DNA of 54,674 nucleotides from Nitratireductor aquibiodomus NL21 = JCM 21793 (GTDB lineage: Bacteria; Pseudomonadota; Alphaproteobacteria; Rhizobiales; Rhizobiaceae): contig NZ_BAMP01000023.1 of NCBI RefSeq assembly GCF_000615975.1, positions 1 through 54,674 of the forward strand. Reading direction: 5' to 3'. Under the pieces are notes generated by a model that saw only the letters and a list, made by a program, of their open reading frames with translations, ran no database searches and was not told the DNA's origin. Both the position numbers and the translations under genes were made by a program. This document shows, piece by piece, positions 9,324 to 17,935 of the stretch; positions within the stretch are counted from its first letter, which is position 1; each line of letters opens with the position of its first letter.

Positions 9324-9390
9324 TCACATTATCTGGTGCACAGAATATCTGAAGACACTAAATATAGTGTTAACAGCTTCTTTATGCCAG
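9324..9390 (-). promoter_or_regulatory. Promoter of nrdJ with tandem NrdR boxes
   Basis: A near-perfect NrdR box lies at 9355-9370 (ACACTAAATATAGTGT, fully palindromic in its six-base arms). A weaker one at 9324-9339 matches 11 of 16 consensus positions. They are 31 bp apart centre to centre, the three-helical-turn spacing known for NrdR operators. A promoter overlaps the first box: CTGGCA (-35, at 9390-9385) and TATATT (-10, at 9366-9361) with an 18-base spacer. Binding by NrdR would block the -10 element, fitting repression when dATP is plentiful. Transcription from here gives a leader of about 265 bases. Confidence 0.72.
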
Positions 9391-9713
9391 TTCGGCACAC
9401 GCGCCCCCGTTTGATTTTTTCACGGCGCAAACGGCACCGCACCGCCCAAAATTCTGTTCGGGCAGGTCTCGGAAACTCAATACAAAATTGGAAAATCGAC
9501 CGGGTTTTCGCCGACCAATCGCACCTTACGAACGCAGGCGCGAAACCCATAAAAGGCGACTCGTATCGTCACGTCAAGGAGTCGGGTCTGGATCATTTAT
9601 GACCGCAAGATGTTGTGTGTCGCATATGTGAATAATGGGGAAGCTCCTGGACACTGTTGCGGTTTTCAAAACCCAGCGTTCCCGGTATCTGGCGCGGGCA
9701 GGGAGCAGAAAAA
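9391..9713. other. Intergenic stretch with no recognisable gene
   Basis: This stretch lies upstream of the nrdJ promoter and beyond the pit terminator. An 88-codon plus-strand frame (9336-9602) runs through part of it but has no ribosome site, no recognisable domain and overlaps the NrdR boxes. A TTGACG (minus strand, near 9573) with an AT-rich element 17 bases on could be a promoter for a short transcript; nothing else supports this. Confidence 0.35.
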
Positions 9714-9737
9714 ACGCGCGGTGAAAAAACCGCGCGT
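9714..9737 (-). terminator. Rho-independent terminator of pit
   Basis: A perfect 8-bp stem ACGCGCGG/CCGCGCGT lies 29 bases past the pit stop and, read on the minus strand, is followed by a run of T (9713 downward). The loop is also T-rich on this strand. This is a classic intrinsic terminator. Confidence 0.88.
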
Positions 9738-9765
9738 CAAAAAAGCCGAATGAAGAAAAATGGTG

Positions 9766-11301
9766 TCAGGCGACGAAATCAAGCACCAGGAATATGACAG
9801 CCGAAAGCAGGGCGGCTGCCGGAACCGTCGTCACCCAGGCGGCGACGATGGTGCGCACATGGGCGCGACGCACGAGCTTGCGGCGGGCGATTTCCTCACG
9901 TGACGTCTTCTGCAGTTCGATCTCCAGATCATCGTCGTCGCTGGCGCCGTTGTCCGCCTTGAGCCGCACGCCCTTGCGTTCAAGATACGCACGGCGGCGC
10001 TTCGAATGCGCCGTATACCATTCGCGGAAGAAACCGACGCCGAAAATCGCGCCAACGGCGGTGTGGGTGGAACTGATCGGCAGGCCGAGACCGGAAGCAA
10101 TGATGACGGTGATGGCAGCCGACAGCGCGACGCAGAAGGCGCGCATGGGGTTGAGCTTGGTGATCTGTTCACCGACCATGCGGATGAGTTTGGGCCCGAA
10201 GAGAACGAGGCCGATGGAAATTCCGGCTGCACCAATGACCATCACCCAGAGGGGGATGGTGACGGTGGTGTTGACGGTGCTCTCGTGGACCGTGAAGACG
10301 ATTGCCGCCAGGGGGCCGACAGCATTTGCCACGTCATTGGCGCCATGGGCGAAGGAGAGGAGTGCGGCCGAGATGACCAGGGGAACCTTGAAAAGGCTGC
10401 GCAACGACTGGTTGCGGTTCTCGAGACCCTCCGACTGGGCATGCACGAAGAGGTGCGCCAGGAACCACGTCACGGCGAAGAAGGCGAAGCCGATGATCGC
10501 AGCGCCCGTGCCGCTGACGGGAAAGACCTTTTTCAGCCCCTTGAGCGTGAGATAGGCGGCGAACGCACCGGCCATGATGGCAATCAGGAGCGGCAGCCAG
10601 CGCCGCGCCGCCGAGATCTTGTCGTCCTGATAGATGATCGCGGTCTTGATGAAAGCGAGGAACAGGGCGGCGATGACGCCGCCGACAACGGGGGAGACGA
10701 CCCAGCTTGCTGCGATCTGCGTCATCATCGCCCAGTCGACAGAAGAGAAGCCGGCTGCGGCAATACCGGCACCCATGACCCCGCCGACCACGGAATGGGT
10801 GGTTGAAACGGGAGCGCCGATCCAGGTCGCCAGGTTGATCCACAGTGCCGAGGAGATGAGGGCGGCCATCATGGCCCGTACGAAAGCCTCGGGCGTTCCT
10901 ACGGCAGCCGGATCGATAATGCCCTTGGAGATCGTGTCGACCACATCACCGCCGGCAATCAGTGCGCCGGCACTTTCGAACACGGCAGCAATGAGCAGCG
11001 CGCCACCAAGCGTCATGGCCTTGGCGCCCACTGCGGGGCCGACATTGTTGGCCACATCGTTCGCGCCGATGTTCAGCGCCATATAGGCGCCGATCGCGGC
11101 GGCGGCGATGATGATCACCGCGCGCGGCTCACCAAATGTGTAGGTGGCGGCGAAAATGGCGGTAAGCGCCAGGAAGAGAAGGCCAAGGCCCGGTGCGACC
11201 AGACCGCGCGCGACGGTGGTCGTGGCCTCCTCGACGTGCACCAGCTTGTCGAGGTCCTTGTCGAGGGTCTGCTTGCGCGGATTGGTGGCGGTGTCGCTCA
11301 T
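9766..11301 (-). CDS. pit: Inorganic phosphate transporter, PiT family
   Basis: A 511-residue inner-membrane transporter that takes up phosphate, usually as a metal-phosphate complex, driven by protons. Two copies of the PiT signature are present, GANDVANNVGP at 79-89 and GANDVANAVGP at 320-330, each followed by hydrophobic repeats. PVSTTHS and PISSTHT are the paired helix-breaker motifs of the two halves. A cytoplasmic loop rich in charge (ASDDDDLEIEL, near 450) precedes the last helix. The amino terminus is about 40 residues longer than in compact relatives. A 21-bp in-frame duplication lies directly before the start (see repeat). No PhoU-like partner gene is adjacent. Confidence 0.93.
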   Translation of the reverse strand: MSDTATNPRKQTLDKDLDKLVHVEEATTTVARGLVAPGLGLLFLALTAIFAATYTFGEPRAVIIIAAAAIGAYMALNIGANDVANNVGPAVGAKAMTLGGALLIAAVFESAGALIAGGDVVDTISKGIIDPAAVGTPEAFVRAMMAALISSALWINLATWIGAPVSTTHSVVGGVMGAGIAAAGFSSVDWAMMTQIAASWVVSPVVGGVIAALFLAFIKTAIIYQDDKISAARRWLPLLIAIMAGAFAAYLTLKGLKKVFPVSGTGAAIIGFAFFAVTWFLAHLFVHAQSEGLENRNQSLRSLFKVPLVISAALLSFAHGANDVANAVGPLAAIVFTVHESTVNTTVTIPLWVMVIGAAGISIGLVLFGPKLIRMVGEQITKLNPMRAFCVALSAAITVIIASGLGLPISSTHTAVGAIFGVGFFREWYTAHSKRRRAYLERKGVRLKADNGASDDDDLEIELQKTSREEIARRKLVRRAHVRTIVAAWVTTVPAAALLSAVIFLVLDFVA

Positions 11302-11302
11302 T

Positions 11303-11340
11303 CCATTTCCAGTTTCGGCTGGGCCATTTCCAGTTTCGGC
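11303..11340. repeat. 17-bp direct repeat (21-bp period) just before pit
   Basis: CCATTTCCAGTTTCGGC occurs at 11303-11319 and again at 11324-11340. On the minus strand it abuts the pit ATG, and the 21-bp period keeps the reading frame (GCCGAAACTGGAAATGG repeated, giving AETGNG twice). It could be a duplication in an unannotated N-terminal extension or in the leader. No upstream start codon for such an extension was identified. Confidence 0.6.
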
Positions 11341-11437
11341 CGGTGCTGTGCCGTTAAGCCGGCATATCGCAAAGAAGTCCGGTCCCGGTTAGGAAACAAT
11401 GTTCCGCGCGGCAAGTCCTGACGATGAAAAAGGCCGT

Positions 11438-11986
11438 TCAGGCGGCGATTTCCCGTGGATTGTGCGCGAACCGAATCAGGAGTTCACCCAGATCGGGTTC
11501 CTTAACGGCAGCGGCTGCCTCTGCCGGCGAAAACCACTGACGGGTCCGCTGTTTGCGCTCCGGCCATTTTGCGCGCTCTTCCGTCACCTCGAGCGGAACG
11601 ACGGCGACCTCGCAGGGCCACTCGACGCCTGTTCCGTCGAGTTTATGATAGTAGAAACGCCCGATTTCACCTTCGCCTGGCTTCCCGCGGACGCCCGCTT
11701 CCTCGCGCGCTTCGCGCTGGGCGGCCATGGCAAGCGTTTCCGCACCTTCCGGCCACCCTTTGGGCAGGACCCAGCGGCCGGTGCCACGACTGGTGACGAG
11801 CAGGAATTCGACACGTTTGCCATCCGGGGTTTTCCGCCACGGCAGGGCAGCGGCCTGCACACGGCGCGGATTGCCGCCGAACAGACGCCGAACCGTTTCG
11901 GTCAACCGCAAACGTGTGCCGTGAGTGAAAATCGTACTTCTCCTTCGCCCGGGCACATCGCGCCGGGATTCATGACTTTCCTGCAA
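11438..11986 (-). CDS. Nudix hydrolase
   Basis: A 182-residue protein with a full Nudix box, from GWPEGAE to REAREEAGV at about 77-99, matching GX5EX7REUXEEXGU. The family hydrolyses nucleoside diphosphates linked to other groups, and WVLPKG just before the box is characteristic of the diadenosine- or diphosphoinositol-polyphosphate type subgroup (DIPP/MutT-like). KWPERKQRTRQWFSPAEA follows, as in that subgroup. The first 35 residues are basic and not conserved, so the true start could be an in-frame codon further in. Substrate unassigned. It is separated from pit by 136 bases. Confidence 0.87.
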   Translation of the reverse strand: MQESHESRRDVPGRRRSTIFTHGTRLRLTETVRRLFGGNPRRVQAAALPWRKTPDGKRVEFLLVTSRGTGRWVLPKGWPEGAETLAMAAQREAREEAGVRGKPGEGEIGRFYYHKLDGTGVEWPCEVAVVPLEVTEERAKWPERKQRTRQWFSPAEAAAAVKEPDLGELLIRFAHNPREIAA

Positions 11987-12140
11987 ATAACTGTTTCTAC
12001 GCTAAATTCACGCGCCGGGCGGACGTTTTCCGCCGAACTGCTCTCGCGCTCGAATCATGGGGCGCAGAAAGCCTGATGGCAGACATAGTGAATTGACGAC
12101 AGAAATCAAGCGTTTGGCGCAACAATCGTGCGTCAAACCA

Positions 12141-13381
<1,241 letters not shown>

Positions 13382-13519
13382 CGCACTCCATATACGCATC
13401 GCGGCGGCAGATCGGAATGCGCGGTGAATTAGCCGGAAAGGGATGTCGAGCGCAAGCCCGACACCCTCCGATGACGGATTTTCAGCCCGTCTCCACTGCA
13501 AAGACGGGGCGAACCGGCA

Positions 13520-14362
13520 TCAATGTGCCATGAAGGTCGGCACGGTCATGCTCTGCAGAATGGTGCGGGTGGCACCGCCGAACACAAATTCGCGGAGCCT
13601 GGAACGCCCAAAGGCGCCCATGACCAGAAGATCGGCGCCCGTGTCGGCGACGCGATTGTCCAGCACCTCACCATGGGAGAGACCGCCAGATTGCTCCACC
13701 TTCACCGTGACGTCGATGTCGTGACGGGCGAGTGCCGCGGCGATGGCGGTGCCTGCCATGGCGGCGTCGCGGCGGGGCGTGTCCTGCGGGTCGACGCAGA
13801 ACACTTCAACGCTGCCTGCTTCCTTCATAAAGGGCAGGGCATCGAAGGCGGCACGCGCTGCCTGGCGGCTACCGTTCCAGGCGAGTATGATCTTCTTGAA
13901 CTCGGCCTCGCGTGTCTTGTGGATGTAGGGCACGAACAGGACCGGGCGGCCGCTTTCGAAAAGCAGGGCTTCGACATTGGCTTCCATGGCGCCGGCAGCG
14001 TCCGGATCGGTCTGCTGGGCGATGACGAGATCGGCACTGCGCGCGCTCTCGATGCCGGATATGGCGGAATCGCCCGAAACACTGTCGAAACCGCGCCATT
14101 CATTACCGACGGCTTCCCTGCGGGCGCGCTCGTTGAAAAGGTTGCGGATCACTGCGTGACGGCGGTTTGTCTCTTCCTGCATATCTACGCTCAGATCGAC
14201 GACGGGTCCGCCCATGGGGGAGGCCATGACCATCGGCAGTGCTTCGGCGTGGAGACCGATGACATGGCTGTCATGACGGGCCGCAAGCGGCAGGGCAAGA
14301 TCGAGAACGCGCGGGGCGTCGGCTTCGCTTTGAAGAATGGCAAGAATGGTCTTGTAGCTCAT
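13520..14362 (-). CDS. Universal stress protein with two UspA domains
   Basis: A 280-residue tandem UspA-domain protein. The first domain (about 1-145) starts MSYKTILAILQ with the usual hydrophobic strand, and it includes DLVIAQQTDP. The second begins near 155 (KKIILAWNGSRQAARA) and ends GAFGRSRLREFVFGG-T, the GX2GX9G nucleotide-binding motif, so only the second domain looks able to bind ATP. The ATG at 14362 has AGGAGG six bases upstream; the longer frame from 14422 lacks this. Such proteins act in tolerance of oxidative or energy stress. No partner gene is clear. Confidence 0.85.
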   Translation of the reverse strand: MSYKTILAILQSEADAPRVLDLALPLAARHDSHVIGLHAEALPMVMASPMGGPVVDLSVDMQEETNRRHAVIRNLFNERARREAVGNEWRGFDSVSGDSAISGIESARSADLVIAQQTDPDAAGAMEANVEALLFESGRPVLFVPYIHKTREAEFKKIILAWNGSRQAARAAFDALPFMKEAGSVEVFCVDPQDTPRRDAAMAGTAIAAALARHDIDVTVKVEQSGGLSHGEVLDNRVADTGADLLVMGAFGRSRLREFVFGGATRTILQSMTVPTFMAH

Positions 14363-14438
14363 GTCAGCCTCCTTGGAGCTGCGATGCAGGGCCGTCTCTA
14401 TTCCTAACGCTTTGAGAGGCAAAAAGTTTTGCGCCAGA

Positions 14439-15191
14439 TCAACCTTTTACCACCTGCCTGGCGGGAATGGCTTCCAGCATGCCGCGTGTCGCCTCGACAG
14501 CCGCCGCAAGCGCCTCCCTCGAACGGGAGCGAACCACGATTTCCGTCCAGAAGGAACCGTCCTGATATTTTGGATAAGAGCCGATGATGGTTTCGGGATG
14601 GGCGGCCTGGATTTCGCCGAGCGGACCCCCGATCGCGCCTTCGGGAAGCGGGGAGGGGATGGTCTCGGAGATAAGCCGGGCGCCGGTCCTGAGTTTGGGG
14701 ATCACATTGTCGAGCATGGCCTGGAAAATTGCCGGCACGCCGGCCATCACATAGACGTTTTCGACGCGGAAGCCGGGGGCGACCGAGATCGGATTTTCTA
14801 TGTGTTCGGCGCCTTCGGGCATGCGCGCCATGCGCTTGCGTGCCTCGGAGAATTCGATGCCGCGGCGGCCATAGTGCTCTGCAAGAAGCCGGTAGGCCTG
14901 CTCGTCATAACCGCATGGGCGACCGAAGGCACGGGCGATGGAATCGGCGGTTATATCGTCGTGGGTGGGGCCGATGCCGCCTGTGGTGAACACGTAGGTG
15001 TTGCGGGCGCGCAGCGCATTCACGGCTTCCACGATGGCCGTCTCGTCGTCTGAGACGACGCGCACTTCGCGCAGATCAATGCCGACCGCCGTCAGCATGT
15101 CGGCCAGGTGGCCGATGTTCCTGTCCTTGGTGCGGCCTGACAGGATTTCGTCGCCTATGACCACCATCGCGGCCGTTACGAGTTCGCTCAT
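14439..15191 (-). CDS. CinA-like molybdopterin-binding (MoCF) domain protein
   Basis: A 250-residue protein of the competence/damage-inducible CinA N-terminal type. Key segments are MVVIGDEILSGRTKDRN (the start of the MoCF fold), YVFTTGGIGPTHDDIT near 67-82 (the conserved GGIGPTxDD site) and APGFRVENVYVMAGVP. The C-terminal pyrazine-nucleotide deamidase domain of full CinA is absent, which is common in alphaproteobacteria. Related proteins act as ADP-ribose pyrophosphatases or bind pterins; the activity here is not known. Divergent from wrbA. Confidence 0.85.
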   Translation of the reverse strand: MSELVTAAMVVIGDEILSGRTKDRNIGHLADMLTAVGIDLREVRVVSDDETAIVEAVNALRARNTYVFTTGGIGPTHDDITADSIARAFGRPCGYDEQAYRLLAEHYGRRGIEFSEARKRMARMPEGAEHIENPISVAPGFRVENVYVMAGVPAIFQAMLDNVIPKLRTGARLISETIPSPLPEGAIGGPLGEIQAAHPETIIGSYPKYQDGSFWTEIVVRSRSREALAAAVEATRGMLEAIPARQVVKG

Positions 15192-15382
15192 TTCGTGTGT
15201 GATCCCTGTTGACCAAAGGAGAGATAAACCTCCGGCAGGGCGGGGGCAATGGGCCTCAAACGGTGAACAGTGTGTCGGCTTTCGTGCGGTTTTTAGTGAA
15301 CCCGACAGAGGTTAGATGCGTTGAGGTCGCGTCGTCGCGGCAGACGACCGAAACAGAGATTGCAGCAAAAGCGGAGCAGACA

Positions 15383-15982
15383 ATGACCAAGATTCTGGTT
15401 CTCTATTATTCGAGCTGGGGCCACATGGAAGCCATGGCGAGGGCCGCCGCCGAAGGCGCGCGGGACGCAGGCGCCGACGTGACCATCAAGCGCGTGCCTG
15501 AACTGGTTCCGGAAGAAGTGGCCCAGAAGGCACATTACAAGCTCGACCAGGAGGCCCCGATCGCCGAGCCGCTGGAGCTCGCCGACTATGACGGGTTCAT
15601 TTTCGGTGTGTCGACGCGCTACGGCATGATGGCGGCGCAGATCAAGAATTTCCTGGATCAGACGGGGCCGCTCTGGGCGGAAGGCAAGCTGATCGACAAG
15701 CCGGCCACGGTGATGTCGTCTACCGCCACGCAGCATGGCGGCGCGGAGCTTGCGCTGGCCTCGACGCAGCTCGCCCTTCAGCACCACGGTATGCTGATCG
15801 TGCCGCTCTCCTATGCCTATCAGGACCAGATGGGCAACGACAAGGTGCGCGGCGGGGCACCCTATGGCATGACCACGACCACGAATGGTGACGGTTCGCG
15901 CATGCCTTCCGAGCAGGAGCTTGAAGGCGCGAAATTCCAGGGCAAGCGGCTGGCCGAAATCACCGCAAGGCTTGCTGGCTGA
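15383..15982 (+). CDS. wrbA: NAD(P)H:quinone oxidoreductase, WrbA type
   Basis: A 199-residue flavodoxin-like enzyme that reduces quinones by two electrons using FMN, avoiding semiquinone radicals. It starts [18 protein letters not shown], the FMN phosphate-binding loop, and includes [25 protein letters not shown] and [11 protein letters not shown] (FMN and active-site region). The ATG at 15383 follows GGAG by seven bases; the long upstream frame from 15209 has no conserved residues. A stem-loop follows the gene at 16012-16041. Confidence 0.93.
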   Translation: MTKILVLYYSSWGHMEAMARAAAEGARDAGADVTIKRVPELVPEEVAQKAHYKLDQEAPIAEPLELADYDGFIFGVSTRYGMMAAQIKNFLDQTGPLWAEGKLIDKPATVMSSTATQHGGAELALASTQLALQHHGMLIVPLSYAYQDQMGNDKVRGGAPYGMTTTTNGDGSRMPSEQELEGAKFQGKRLAEITARLAG

Positions 15983-16011
15983 CAGCGGCGAAAGCCGGAA
16001 ATTCAAGCACA

Positions 16012-16041
16012 ATCGCCCCCGCAGAATTCCGCGGGGGCGAT
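16012..16041. terminator. Stem-loop between convergent wrbA and the nucleoside-recognition gene
   Basis: A perfect 11-bp stem ATCGCCCCCGC/GCGGGGGCGAT with an 8-base loop, 29 bases past the wrbA stop and 43 bases past the stop of the opposing gene. No long T run follows on either strand, so it is terminator-like rather than certain. Confidence 0.6.
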
Positions 16042-16084
16042 GTCGGTCTTCAAGGCCAGAACGTTTCCACTTCCACTGGATGTT

Positions 16085-17065
16085 CTACGGGCCGGCCGGT
16101 GCCTCGCATTTCGTGCGCCGGAACGCCCATGAAAAAAACCTGTCATCGGGGATCGAGCGCAGGACGCAGGCAATCAGGGCCGTTGCCGCGACTGCGAATG
16201 CAAGGCGCCCGGCGAGCACGCCAAGGGCGTCTGCGCCCAGAGCCATGACGATCAGAGTGTCCTCGATAATGCTGTGCGCAAAGCCCATGAATACGCATGA
16301 AATGAAGACCTGGCGGGGTGAGATGTTACCCGTTCGCGCTTCGCGGATCAGCAATCCGCCACCGTAGGATATGCCGAGAAACAGACCCACGGCGGTAAAC
16401 TGTCCCGCTTCCTCCCTTATTCCGGCAAGGCGCAGCGCCGGGGCAAGTATCCGCATCAACAGTGCCATGATGCCCGTCAGCTTCAGGACTTCCAGCCCCC
16501 AGGCAAGGGCAAGGAGAATGGCGAGCATGACGGCAAGGGCCTCCAGGAGCCCGAAAAGGAAACCCAGCCAGTCGGTGGAGGCGACGACCGGTATCCAGGT
16601 CGGGTTGAGCGGCTCCGCGAGCCAGCCTGTTGTCTCCAGTACATGATGCAGGATGATGGCGTAAACGACGGCACCGGCGATGCGGATCGACGTGGTGATC
16701 ACAAATCCCGGACCGGCTCTCTGGATGATCTTCTGCTCAATCGGCAGGCCGTGCGCGATCAGCACAAGTGCCGAAAACACCGTGATGTCGGCAACGCTCA
16801 TCGACGTGGCGGGCACCAGCGTGAAAATCATAGCAATCGCACCCCAGATCCCCACGAGCATGCCCGTTAGCCAGGCAAGGCCCAGTTCCGGCGGCAAACC
16901 GAAGAGAGCCATGACGGGCGCCAGAGCGGGCGCCGCGAGATCGATCAGTCCCGCCCGGGACATCACCTCGGTCGCGATTGTGATGGGAACCATGATGCGC
17001 ACGAGTTCCCAGTATATCTGAAGCGTCTCGAGGGTTTTGTGGATGGCAAAACGGAGTGCGGACAT
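16085..17065 (-). CDS. Nucleoside-recognition (Gate) domain membrane protein
   Basis: A 326-residue polytopic membrane protein of about eight to ten segments with nucleoside-recognition (Gate) domain features: GIWGAIAMIFTLVPA, GFVITTSIRIAGAVVYA, and VGLFLGISYGGGLLIREA followed by GFAHSIIEDTL. Related proteins include spore-maturation SpmA/B and FeoB-gate-like permeases; the substrate is unknown. The start at 17065 (MSALRFAI) was preferred to 17137 because GGAG lies seven bases before it and because the longer frame runs through the operator. It is divergent from an Lrp-family gene, which probably controls it. Confidence 0.75.
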   Translation of the reverse strand: MSALRFAIHKTLETLQIYWELVRIMVPITIATEVMSRAGLIDLAAPALAPVMALFGLPPELGLAWLTGMLVGIWGAIAMIFTLVPATSMSVADITVFSALVLIAHGLPIEQKIIQRAGPGFVITTSIRIAGAVVYAIILHHVLETTGWLAEPLNPTWIPVVASTDWLGFLFGLLEALAVMLAILLALAWGLEVLKLTGIMALLMRILAPALRLAGIREEAGQFTAVGLFLGISYGGGLLIREARTGNISPRQVFISCVFMGFAHSIIEDTLIVMALGADALGVLAGRLAFAVAATALIACVLRSIPDDRFFSWAFRRTKCEAPAGP

Positions 17066-17127
17066 CTCTGTCTCCAAAAATTCACTGCTGCCATTCTCTA
17101 GTCCGACGACATTCGCATTTGTGGTCA

Positions 17128-17151
17128 AAAATTGCATGTTTATGCAATTTT
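17128..17151. promoter_or_regulatory. Perfect 24-bp palindrome between divergent Lrp and membrane-protein genes
   Basis: AAAATTGCAT and ATGCAATTTT are exact 10-base inverted arms around a GTTT spacer. A third half-site-like TATTGCA follows. The AT-rich, symmetric arms suit an Lrp/AsnC operator, and the site lies 34 bases before the Lrp start and 62 before the divergent start. Binding is inferred. Confidence 0.7.
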
Positions 17152-17185
17152 ATTGCACTCTAGGATTCGTCATCTGGAGGTATGA

Positions 17186-17638
17186 ATGGATCGGATCGAC
17201 AGGAAACTGCTGAACCTTCTGCAGCGCGACGCGTCGCGCACCAATGCCGCCCTGGCCGACGAGGTGGGGCTGTCCGCTTCAAGTTGTCTTCGGCGGGTTC
17301 GGAGATTGCGTCAATCCGGTGTCATTGACCGGATTGCCGCAATCCTGAACCCGGCCAAGACCGGGCGCACGCTGAAGGCGGTGGTGACGGTGGAGTTGAG
17401 ACTTCACGGTGAACCGAACACACGGCAATTTCTCGACCTGGCGGCCAGGGAGGAAGCGGTTGCCCAGGCTTATGCCGTGACGGGAGAGGTCGACGCCGTT
17501 CTGATCCTGCGTCTGCGGGACATGGAGGAATATGATGCGCTCTGTAACCGACTGTTTCAGGAGCGGATGAATGTTGCGAGATACTGGACGATGATGGTGA
17601 TTCGAACCGGCAAGGACGACACCATGGTTCCGCTTTGA
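17186..17638 (+). CDS. Lrp/AsnC-family transcriptional regulator
   Basis: A 150-residue feast/famine regulator. The helix-turn-helix is DRKLLNLLQRDASRTNAALADEVGLSASSCLRRVRRL (about 5-42), followed by GVIDRIAAILNPAKTGR and a RAM/AsnC effector domain with VTGEVDAVLILRLRDMEEYDAL. Effector unknown; the family binds amino acids. The start ATG follows GGAGG. It is divergent from the nucleoside-recognition membrane gene, with a perfect palindrome in between, the standard local-regulator arrangement. Confidence 0.9.
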   Translation: MDRIDRKLLNLLQRDASRTNAALADEVGLSASSCLRRVRRLRQSGVIDRIAAILNPAKTGRTLKAVVTVELRLHGEPNTRQFLDLAAREEAVAQAYAVTGEVDAVLILRLRDMEEYDALCNRLFQERMNVARYWTMMVIRTGKDDTMVPL

Positions 17639-17738
17639 CATGCGCTGACGAAAGCGGCCGCGCCTGCGGTGAAGCAGGAACACGCAAGACCCCATCACGT
17701 GGATGCCGACGGGGTTTCACGCGCCATCATGTGCAAGT

Positions 17739-17770
17739 GAACATGCGTATTCTCTGAAGAACATGCGTAT
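17739..17770. repeat. Two copies of GAACATGCGTAT before tRNA-Leu
   Basis: The 12-mer GAACATGCGTAT occurs at 17739-17750 and 17759-17770, a period of 20 bases (about two helical turns) and 43 bases ahead of tRNA-Leu. No known binding motif was recognised. It could be a regulator site or a local duplication. Confidence 0.45.
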
Positions 17771-17813
17771 CGCGCTTGATCGCGCGGGTTTCTACCGCTA
17801 GTCGTTGAACCGT

Positions 17814-17896
17814 GCGGACGTGGCGAAACTGGTAGACGCAGCAGACTTAAAATTTGCCGCCTTTGGGCTTGCGGGTTCGACCCCGCGTCCGCACCA
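17814..17896 (+). tRNA. tRNA-Leu (anticodon TAA)
   Basis: A full cloverleaf: acceptor GCGGACG pairs with CGTCCGC, discriminator A at 17893 and encoded CCA at 17894-17896. The anticodon loop is ACTTAAAAT, giving TAA, which reads UUA/UUG. A long variable arm (GCCGCCTTTGGGC) marks a class II tRNA, as expected for leucine, and the T loop is GGTTCGACCCC. It is convergent with the autotransporter gene, 39 bases away. Confidence 0.96.
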
Positions 17897-17935
17897 GACA
17901 CGCAGGGAGCGTGAGGCGAACAATGCCGGCACAGC

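Noticed and set aside
9336-9602. 88-codon plus-strand ORF between nrdJ and pit
   Set aside because: Overlaps NrdR boxes, lacks a ribosome site and has no recognisable domain.
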